NCBI RefSeq assembly: GCF_001704415.2
Contig: NC_030826.1
Span: 55,943,362 to 56,007,361 of the forward strand
DNA from: Capra hircus
Taxonomy: Eukaryota; Chordata; Mammalia; Artiodactyla; Bovidae
Reading direction: 5' to 3'
DNA: 64,000 nucleotides
The notes beneath the pieces were generated by a model. That model worked only from the letters and a program-made list of their open reading frames with translations, ran no database searches and was not told where the DNA came from. The position numbers and the translations under genes are program-made. This document shows, one piece after another, positions 45,201 to 55,000 of this stretch (the stretch's first letter is position 1; every line of letters begins with the position of its first letter).

Positions 45201-45650
45201 TGTTGCAGAAACCAGTACTTGGGAAAACAAGCACCACACTCAGAGAGTTGGAGAATCAGGTTGATTATGCTGGCAGGCCCAGAGGAGTTAACAGTCCACG
45301 CTCTGAGCCCCGAACAAAGGGATTAGAGTTTTTATAGACAGACTGTAGTGGGCAACACTAGCTGTTATTAGGCTGGTTTAAACTAAGGGGTTTTGCATGT
45401 GCGAGAACAGTAGTCAAAATGGGGAAGGGGAAGCCTGGCCTGGGCATGCATGATGAAGCAGGTTTGCAGGGGCTGGGTGATTGCAAAGAGCAGGACAAGG
45501 GTGAGTAAGATAAACTCCAGTTCCTAGTATTGCAAGTCCCCACTTTCTGAGACAACATGACCTACTTGATCTAGATTTTGCAAGAGGCAAACTATGTCAC
45601 AGAGGCAGAAGGAGAAGGAGGTGATGTAAAATTTTAACTTTTCCTTTTCA
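45201..45650 (-). repeat. ERV 5' LTR
   Basis: About 450 bp, TG...CA ends, same orientation as the 3' LTR. A 4-base gap separates it from the candidate primer site. Confidence 0.9.
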
Positions 45651-46485
45651 CTAGGAGTGGGGGTCTCCAGGGGCGGGGCCTCTAGGGGCAGGGGCTTTGG
45701 CCGCTGCGGGTCTCAGGCCCTAGGCCTCAGTAGCTCTGGCACACAGTTTTGCTTGTTCCACAGCACGCAGAACCTTCCTGGACCAGGGGTCAAACTCATG
45801 TCCCCTGCATGGGTAGGTGGTTTCTTACCCACTGAGCCACCAGGGAAGTCCCGATCCTTTCTGGTGGTGGGTGTCTGAGTCATGTCACATTTTGACTGTT
45901 ATGAGGAGTGTTGCCCTGACATTCTGGCCCATGCCTTTGGTGAACATCTATATACCTTCTTCTTAGCATTTAAAGGGACACTTGTTTTCTTTATCAGAAG
46001 AAACAATCGTGTATATATCAGGTCAGGACCCATTTTCTATAATGGCTGTTTCCATTTTGTTTCTCTAATTGAAGGAGTTGGTTGACAGTGTTGTGCCGAC
46101 CTCTCCTGTGCAGCAGAGTGACTCAGTTATACGTATGGAGACGTTTTTTTAAAAAATATTCGTTTCCATTGTGATTTATCACAGGATATTGCAGACAGTC
46201 CCCCGTGGCTTATAGTAGGATCTTGCTGCTTGTCCATCCACATGTAACAGCTTATGTCTGCTAATCCCAGACTCTGAGCCTTTTCCTTCCCTCCTTCCCC
46301 CGTGGCAACGACAAGTCTGTTCTCTACGTCTGTGAGTCTGTTTCTGTCTGGTGGATATGTTCATTTATGCCATATTTGAGATTCCACATATAAGTGATAT
46401 CATATGGTGTTTGTCTTTGACTTTCCGAGTTACTGCACTTAGTAGGGTAATCTCTAGTTGCACCCATGTTGATGAAAATGGCATT

Positions 46486-46605
46486 GTGTTAGTTGCTCAG
46501 TTGTATCTGACTCTTGTGACCCCATGGACTGTAGCCCACGAGGTTCTTCTGTCCATAGGGCTCTCCAGGCAAGAATACTAGAGTAGGTTGCCATTTCCTT
46601 CTCCA
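46486..46605 (-). mobile_element. Bov-A SINE inside the older L1
   Basis: GTTGCTCAGTTGTATCTGAC, CCCATGGACTGTAGCCCACG. GAAAATGGCATT is repeated at 46474-46485 and 46606-46617. Confidence 0.92.
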
Positions 46606-46629
46606 GAAAATGGCATTATTCATTTTTTT

Positions 46630-49600
46630 CACATATGATAATATACATGTTTCAATGCCATTCTCCCAAATCATTCCACCCTCGCCCTCTCCCACAGAGT
46701 CCAAAAGATTATTCTACACATCTGTGTCTCTTATGCTGTCTCGTATACAGGGTTATCATTGCCATCTTTCTAAATTCCATATATATGTGTTATTATACTG
46801 TATTGATGTTTTTTCTTTCTGGCTTACTTCACTCTGTATAAGGGCTCCAGTTTCATCCACCTCATTAGAACTGATTCAAATGTGTTCTTTTTAATGGCTG
46901 AGTAATTCTCCATTGTGTATAGGTACAACAGCTTTCTTATCCATTCGTCTGCTGATGGACATCTAGGTTGCTTCCATGTCCTGGCTATTATCAACAGTGC
47001 TGTGATGAACATTGGGGTACACGTGTCTTTCAGTTCTGGTTTCCTCGGTGTGTATGACCAGCTGTGGGATTGCTGGGTCGTATGGCATTTCTGTTTCCAG
47101 TTTTTTAAGGAATCTTCACACTGTTCTCCATAATGGCTGTACTAGTCTGCATTCCCATCAACAGTGTAAGAGGGTTCCCTTTTCTCCACACCCTCTCCAG
47201 CATTTATTGCTTGTAGACTTTTGGATAGCAGCCATTCTGACTGGCATGAAATGGTACCTCATTGTGGTTTTGATTTGCATTTCTCTGATAATGGGTGATG
47301 TTGAGCATCTTTTCATGTGTTTGTTAGCCATCTGTCTTCTTTGTAGAAATGTCTGTTTAGTTCTTTGGCCCATTTTTTGATTGGGTCGTTTATTTTTCTG
47401 GAATTGAGCTGCAGGAGTTGCTTGTATACTTTTGAGATTAATTCTTTGTCAGTTGCTTCATTTGCTATTATTTTCTCCCATTCTGAAGGCTGTCTTTTCA
47501 CCTTCCTTATATTTTCCTTTGTTGTGCAGAAACTTTTAATTTTAATTAGTTCCCATTTGTTTATTTTTTATTTTATTTCCAATATTTTGGGAGGTGAGTC
47601 ATAGAGGATCCTACTGTGATTTATGTCAGAGAATGTTTTGCCTGTGTTCCCCTCTAGGAATTTTATAGTTTCTGATCTTACATTTAGATCTTTAATCCAT
47701 TTTGAGTTTATTTCTGTGTATGGTGTTAGAAAGTGTTCTAGTTTCATTCTTTAACAAGTGGTTGACCAGTTTTCCAAGTACCACTTGTTAAAGAGATTGT
47801 CTTTTCTCCATTATATACTCTTGCCTCCTTTGTCAAAGATAAGGTGTCCATAAGTGTGTGGATTTATCTCTGGGCTTTCTATTTTGTTCCATTGATCTAT
47901 ATTTTTGTCTTTGTGCCAGTACCATACTGTCTTGATGACTATGGCTTTGTAGTATAGCCTGAAGTCAGGAAGGTTAATTCTTCCAGTTCCATTCTTCTTT
48001 CTCAAGATTGCTTTGTCTATTCAAGGTTTTTTGTATTTCCATACAAACTGTGAAATTATTTGTTCTAGCTCTGTGAAAAATACTGTTGGTAGCTTGATAG
48101 GGATTGCATTGAATCTGTAGATTGCTTTGGGTAGTATACTCATTTTCACTATATTGATTCTTCTGATCCATGAACATGGTATATTTCTCCATGTATTAGT
48201 GTCCTCTTTGATTTCTTTCACCAGTGTTTTATAGTTTCCTATATATATAGGTCTTTTGTTTCTTTAGGTAGATATATTCCTAAGTATTGCATTCTTTTCA
48301 TTCATGGTGAATGAAATTGTTTCCTTAATTTCTTTTTCTATTTTCTCATTCTTAGTGAATAGGAATGCAAGGGATTTCTGTGTGTTGATTTTATATCCTT
48401 CAATTTTACTTATATTCATTGATTAGCTCTAGTAATTTTCTGGTGGAGTCTTTAGGGTTTTCCATGTAGAGGATCATGTCATCTGCAAATAGTGAGTTTT
48501 ACTTCTTCTTTTCCAATTTGGATTCCTTTTATTTCTTTTTCTGCTCTGATTGCTGTGGCAAAAACTTCCAAAACTATGTTGAATAGTAGTGGTGAGAGTG
48601 GGCACCCTTGTCTTGTTCCTGACTTTAGAGGAAATGCTTTCAATTTTTCACCATTGAGGATAATGTTTGCTGTGGGTTTGCCATATATAGCTTTTATTAC
48701 ATTGAGGTATGTTCCTTCTATTCCTGCTTTCCACAGGGTTTTATCATAAATGGATGTTGAATTTTGTCAAAGGCTTTCTCTGCATCTATTGAGATAATCA
48801 TATGGCTTTTATTTTTCAGTTTGTTAATGTGATGTATTACATTGATTGATTTGTGGATATTGAAGAATCCTTGCATCCCTGGGATAAAGCCCACTTGGTC
48901 ATGATGTATGATCTTCTTAATGTGTTGTTGGATTCTGTTTGCTAGAATTTTGTTGAGGATTTTTGCATCTATGTTCATCAGTGATATTGGCCTGTAGTTT
49001 TCTTTTTTTTTTTGTGGCATCTTTGTCTGGTTTTGGTGTTAGGGTGATGGTGGCCTCATAGAATGAGTTTGGAAGTTTACCTTCCTCTGCAATTTTCTGG
49101 AAGAGTTTGAGTAGGATAGGTGTTAGCTCTTCTCTAAATTTTTGGTAGAATTCTGCTGTGAAGCCATCTGGACCTGGGCTTTTGTTTGCTGGAAGATTTC
49201 TGATTACAGTTTCAATTTCCATGCTTGTGATGGGTCTGTTAAGATTTTCTATTTCTTCCTGGTTCAGTTTTGGAAAGGTATACTTTTCTGAGAATTTGTC
49301 CATTTCTTCCAAGTTGTCTATTTTATTGGCATATAATTGCTGATAGTAGTCTCTTATGATCCTTTGTATTTCTGTGTTGTCTGTTGTGATCTGTCCATTT
49401 TCATTTCTAATTTTGTTGATTTGATTTTTCTCCCTTTGTTTCTTGATGAGTCTGTCTAATGGTTTGTCAATTTTATTTATCCTCTCAAATAACCAGCTTT
49501 TGGCTTTGTTGATTTTTGCTATGGTCTCTTTTGTTTTGCATTTATTTCTGCCTTAATTTTTAAGATTTCTTTCCTTCTGCTAACCCTGGGGTTCTTCATT

Positions 49601-49892
49601 TCTTCTTTTTCTAGTTGGTTTAGGAGTAGAGTTAGGTTATTTATTTGACTTTTTCTTGTTTCTTGAGGTATGCCTGTATTGCTATGAACCTTCCCCTTAG
49701 CTCTGCTTTTACAGTGTCCCACAGGTTTTGGGTTGTTGTGTTTTCATTTTCATTCATTTTTATACATATTTGATTTCTTTTTTGATTTCTTCTGTGATTT
49801 GTTGGTTATTCAACAGCATGTTGTTCAGCCTCCATATGTTGGAATTTTTAAAAATTTTCTCCTGTAATTGATATCTAATCTTACAGATTAGT
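46630..49892 (-). mobile_element. Younger L1, ORF2 and 3' end, 5' truncated
   Basis: The - strand carries L1 ORF2 in pieces. 49312-48917 has NLPANKSPGPDGFTAEFYQ. 49020-48718 has YRPISLMNIDAKILNKILAN and IISIDAEKAFDKIQ. 47501-47313 has KRQPSEWEKIIANEATDK. 47012-46824 has LYTMENYSAIKKN. Stops and frameshifts separate the pieces. No ORF1 or 5' UTR is present. Confidence 0.92.
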
Positions 49893-49904
49893 AGTATTCC
49901 AGTG

Positions 49905-50185
49905 TGGAGAAGGTGATGGCACCCCACTCCAGTACTCTTGCCTGGAAAATCCCATGGATGGAGGAGCCTGGTAGGCTGCAGTCCATGGGGTCGCTAAGAG
50001 TCGGACACGACTGAGTGACTTCACTTTCACTTTTCACTTTCATGCATTGGAGAAGGAAATGGCAACCCACTCCAGTGTTCTTGCCTGGAGAATCCCAGGG
50101 ACGGGGGAGCCTGGTGGGCTGCCGTCTATGGGGTTGCACAGAGTCAGACACAACAGAAGTTACTTAGCAGCAGTAGTAGCAGCAA
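49905..50185 (+). mobile_element. Dimeric Bov-A SINE at the L1/L1 junction
   Basis: Two monomers (GGAGAAGGTGATGGCACCCC and GGAGAAGGAAATGGCAACCC) ending AGCAGCAGTAGTAGCAGCA. TATTCCAGTGTG is repeated at 49893-49904 and 50186-50197. Confidence 0.92.
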
Positions 50186-50640
50186 TATTCCAGTGTGTGT
50201 ATGTATGTGTACACATATACACACCACCTTTTCCTCATGCATTCATCTGTTCATGGACATTTAGCTTGTTTCTATGTCTCAGCTATTGTGAACAGTGCTG
50301 CTATGAGCATAGGGGTACATGCATCTTTTTGAGCTAGAGATTTGTCCATGTATATTCCCAGACATAGGAGTGCTGGATCATATCATAATTCTATTATTAG
50401 CTTTCTGAGGAACCTCCACACAATTTCCATAGTTGCTGCACCAACTTATATTCTCACTAACATGGTAGGAGTGTTCCCTTTTCTCCGCCCTCTAGCCAGT
50501 GTTGGTTAAATCTAGACTTTTCTAATGATGGCCATTTTGACCAGTGTGAGGTGATATCTCACTGAGTTGCATTTCTCTACTAATTGGTGATGCTGAGCAT
50601 CTTCTCATGTGCCTACGTAGAACATTGGGCTGTCTTCTTT

Positions 50641-52008
50641 GGAGAAATGGCTGAGACCTACATTTAAGAGAAGTGGAATTTCAGCCAGGGTTAAATCCTC
50701 AGCCACAACTAGTGATTCAGGACACACATTTCCTGGAAGGAAACTGAGTCCCTGAGACCAGTGCACTTAAGCTCCTCACCACCTGCCCAGGTGCTTGAAC
50801 CCTCAGGGTGGGCAGAAGAGGTCCGAACACCCGTTTGAAGACAGCGGCTCCCCTGCTGAAGATAAGAAAATGAGTTCCTTTCATTGCGATCAGAGGGCGT
50901 GCCTGGGAGTAGATCTCAAGGCACAGATCCCAGCGGTGGAATCTCATGGTGACAGAGGGGGAGTCTTTCGACCAGGGGCTTAAACACACACACACACACA
51001 CACACATACACACACACAGCTTGGGGGCACTCAGCACACTTGCCAAGCCTGGGGAGCTGGGCCTGTTCACCTCTGGGTAGCTCTTAGCAGCACAGAAGCC
51101 ACAAAGCCACACATTACATGAAATAAACAGAACTGGCCAGGACAGAGTGAGAAAGAAGGGGTCAGAAGCTCAGAGAAACTCGCCTCCTAAAATATGACAG
51201 AGAAAAGGAGAGACAAAGAATCAGTCCAGAGAGGAGGGGGAGAGGGAGCAGGGGACACAGGGCCCCGAGGGCAGTGGGGAGGGTCACCCAGGAGACGGAA
51301 GATAAGCAGCACCTGCGCAGAGCGGTGACCAGCAGCCAGGAGGCGGGGTGTGTGCAGATGTGGGAGAGGAAGCCTCTGGACAGAATGCATGAAAGGAAAA
51401 GGGGCTTCTCCTTTCTGATCCTGCCCCAGGGTGGCCTCTGCTCTGCAGTGACTCAGGACCTCAAAGGAAGCTGACCCCAGGGAGGGGCAGGGGTCAGGCT
51501 CAGGAAAGGAAGGTGGTCTGAGATGCAGGTGGGGGTGCTGCCTGCAGGGAGGGGAGGGTGCGGCTATTTCTGCAGCGAGGCTGCACCTGAGCCCTGAGCT
51601 CCGTCTTCTCCCCAAAGTGCAGACCCATTTGAGTCCATTCCTACCTCCAACCCCTTCTCTGGGGTCCATCTCTCCTCACTCACCACCAGCTCTGCCCCCT
51701 CCCCCCAGCAGCGATGTCTCGGCTCCTCGTGGGCAACCTGCCTGGACCCGGACCATTTGTTTTCCCCAAGGCACAGAGGTCTAGACACAGCTCTCATCAC
51801 TTGCTGCAATTCATCCTCTGAACGAGTGACACCCCTTTCTCCTAATCTGTAAAATGCAGAAGTAGGTGCTGACAGTGAGAAGTGAACCAGAGACAAGTGC
51901 AAAGGAGATTCAGGGGACTTCACTTGAGGTTTGAGGGAGATCCGGCATGTCCACTTCTGATCTTGGCTTCAGGTCCTTGAAGGGACTGAGAGTTCGTTAG
52001 GTCTGAGG
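50641..52008. other. Gene 2 upstream region; no other gene seen
   Basis: Contains a (CA)n microsatellite at 50985-51020, otherwise unassigned. The promoter of the gene starting at 52009 should lie at the 3' end of this stretch. No TATA box was picked out. Confidence 0.3.
50985..51020. repeat. (CA)n microsatellite
   Basis: About 17 CA units with one CATA interruption. Confidence 0.95.
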
Positions 52009-52063
52009 ATGGGAGGCAAGACCACGTTTCTGCTTCCGGCTCTGTTCCTTCTCATCATCCCAG
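52009..52063 (+). CDS. CD300LD/LB-like exon 1 (signal peptide)
   Basis: 55 nt coding MGGKTTFLLPALFLLIIP plus one base, followed by the donor gtgagt. It is five codons longer than the CD300E exon 1 and has a hydrophobic core. Confidence 0.83.
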
Positions 52064-55000
52064 GTGAGTGGGGTGGGGCTTCAGACCCTGGAGTGACTGA
52101 GGCAGGAGATCCTGAGGGTTTGTCCTGGGGGAACATGGCAGGGAACACGGCAGGGTCCATTCATTCATCCAGACACTTACTTGTTAATCAAATATCATGT
52201 TTACTATTAACACCTCACAGCTTTTATGTTAGGTGCTGGGAAACAAGAAACCAAACCAAACCAAAGTGTCCCCACATAGGACAGTGTTTTTCAACCTCAG
52301 CCATTCTACAGACACAGATGAATGAAGGAAAATGGGGGTAATGAAGGAATCCACTCCTGAAGAGTTTTTTAAAGGTTTATTTCTGGCTGCCCTGGGTCAT
52401 CAGGGTGCTCGGGATCTTTCTCTAGGTGCATAGGCTTCTCATAGCCTATTTTGCAGCAGGTCTCTTTAATGGTCAATTTTTGTAAATGTTCTCTATGTGC
52501 TTTTAAAAAACGTGTTGTTTGAAGTTGTTAGATCATGATGCACATGCTTCTAGTTCCAACTCAAACTCGTGCTGAACAATCACGCTGAATGTTTATTGAC
52601 TCTAAAGAAGTGCTCAGAGTTTCTGTGAATGGGTTTACATTTGCACGCATGCATGCTAAGTTGCTAAGTCGTGTCCAACTCTTTTGGAGTGGGTTTCCAA
52701 GCCCTCCTCCAGGGGATGTTCTTGACCCAGGGATGGAACTTGTCTCCTGCGGCTCCTGAATTGCAGAGGGATTCTTTACCCCTGAGCCACTGGGAGGCTC
52801 CGGGTTTGCGCTGACTTCAGCAAATTTAAATAGTTTTTAATGGATGTTTGATTTAAGTTATTTCCAGTGCTCCGAGTGCCTTTATGCAAGTTTCAGTTCA
52901 GTTCAGTTCAGTCACTCAGTCATGTCTGATTCTTTGTGACCCCATGCACTGCAGCACGGCAGGCCTTCCTGTCCATCACCAACTCCCGGAGTTTACTCAA
53001 ACTCGTGTCCATTGAGTTGGTGATGCCAGTCAACCATCTATTCCTCTGTCATCCCATTCTCCTCCCAGCATATTTTCCAGCAGCAGGTCTTTTCCAATGA
53101 GTCAGTTCTTCACGTCAGGTGGCCAAAGTATTGGAGTTTCAGCTTCAGCATCAGTCTTTACGATGAATATTCTGGACTGACTTCTTTTAGGATTGAATGG
53201 TTGGATCTCCTTGCAGTCCAAGGGACTCTCAAGAGTCTTCTTCAACAACATAGTTCAAAAGTATCAATTGTTCATCACTGAGCTTTCTTTATACTCCAAC
53301 TCTCACATTCATACATGACTAGTGGAAAAACCATACCTTTGATTAGACAGACCTAGACTGAAAATAATGAGCAAGTGATCGCTGACCTAGAGCAAATGGT
53401 TGCAGAGAAGAGAGAAACAGTTTTTTCAGTTTACTCAGTGTTGATCTCCTGATTGAATCATTTCCATTAGATTTAATAAAAACCTTACAAGACACCTGAA
53501 GACATTCATAGGTGTTGGTCTGTTTCATACCTAACCTGTCCTTGCTTTTGTCCTACAAAAGCACTTCTCCCAGGAATTTGGGAGTGGAACTTACAATTCA
53601 GTGAACATAATGGGATATGTCCTGTATGGAGTCCATAGCACATGGAGCCCCAGTGGCAACCACTGTCTTGGTCAGCTTCGAGGAGGTCCCTGCCAGTGCA
53701 TTTACTACACCATCCCCAGTTCACCACAGCTTACCGGTTCACTACATCATAACCAGTAGGAACAGCCTCCCCACAGACATGTTAAGGGAGCGTTTCAGCT
53801 GGACCTCCTGAGGTCATCAGTGTAGAGTCATCTTCTGTGGAAACGGGTCCTCTGGTCTTTCCTCCCCATCAGAGCAGAGTAACACAGGGATGGCTGCAAA
53901 TGGACACGACTGGAATGGAAAGACTTACTGGCCGCAGACAGGGGAAGAGGGGATAATTACAGGAAACTGCTCTTGCTCTGTGTCAGTGTTTGGGTTTCTT
54001 CGAGATCTGCAGTTGTGCTTTATGGGATTTTCCTGGTGGCTTTGACTAGAATTTTGAAGGGCAAAAGGTCCATCTTGTGGAAGGTGTATCCCTTCCTTGA
54101 CTGTTACTCAGCTCAGGAGGCCCTTGGGTCTGGTTGAACGATTCACAATGCAGAAGGCTGTGGCCCTGCCCCCAGGATGGGAGGTGACACGTACATGGAT
54201 TTGTGTTTCCAGGTTCATCTGCCATCTCGGGTCCCAGAGCAGTGAGAGGTGTGGAGCAGGGCTCACTGACTGTGCGGTGTCAATACGACCGTGGGTATGA
54301 GCCCTATGTAAAGTGGTGGTGCCGGGGGGCTGACTGGAGCAGCTGCCGGTTCGTTGTTAAAACGAACAATGGATCAGAGAAGGAGGTGAAGCAAGGCCGC
54401 GTGTCCATCAAGGACAACTGGAAAGACCTCTCATTCACCGTGACCATGGAGAAGCTCAGGGTAGACGATTCAGACACTTACTGGTGTGGGATTGAGAGAG
54501 TTGGAGCTGACCTGGGGGACGATGTTGATGTGACCATTGACCCAGGTAAGCCTGTGTGTGTGTGTGGACGTGTCTCTTCAGGGCCTGCTCTGTCCAGGGA
54601 CCCAGCTGTCCTTCAGAGGGAATGTCCCAGGGGTGGGGGAGTCCTGAGGGCTCACAGAGCCCCCTGCTGACCACCTGGGCTGGGAGGGGCCGGGCTTCCC
54701 CTCGATGCTCTCCTGGCTCCAGGGCCACCTCCGGCTGGGATCAGGCTTTCCCAGCAGCCTGTTTCCCTGCGCACAGTCAGTGCCCGAGTCTGCTCCCAAG
54801 GAGATGAAGGTGGTGGTCCCCGTGTCAGTCTGTGGGCCAAGGGACCCTCCTCTGTGGGACCTGGAGACCCCGATTCCTGCCAGTGCTTCCCTGGGACCCC
54901 TGCTCCCCTGGGGGTGTTCCTGCTCTTTCTGGAATTTGGGGTTGGATCTTCAGAGCTGCCGTTCCCACCACGTGTTCCATATCCCATCTCAGGGGGAAGT

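Larger units (their letters stand above)
42324..45650 (-). mobile_element. Class I endogenous retrovirus, deleted, with paired LTRs
   Basis: The provirus reads on the - strand: 5' LTR 45650-45201, candidate primer site, ~360-bp leader, a later BovB insertion, env remnant, polypurine tract, 3' LTR 42776-42324. The host sequence CTAG (42320-42323 and 45651-45654) is duplicated, the 4-bp size usual for gamma-like retroviruses. No gag, protease or polymerase is present and most of the surface subunit is gone. It cannot be autonomous. Confidence 0.9.
42165..45872 (-). mobile_element. CHR-type SINE split by an endogenous retrovirus
   Basis: The outer SINE covers 42165-42323 (CTTGGCTGGGTCTTCAATGC, GCTTTCTCTAGTGGCTG) and 45651-45872 (GCAGAACCTTCCTGGACC, GAGCCACCAGGGAAGTCCC). 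Confidence 0.8.
46080..50640 (-). mobile_element. Older L1, 3' part, split by a younger L1
   Basis: The outer element is 46080-46630 (CAGAGTGACTCAGTTATACG, CACATATAAGTGATATC) and 50186-50640 (CATTCATCTGTTCATGGACA, GAACAGTGCTGCTATGAGCA, CTTTTCTCCGCCCTC). Together they give a continuous decayed L1 3' region. Confidence 0.75.
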
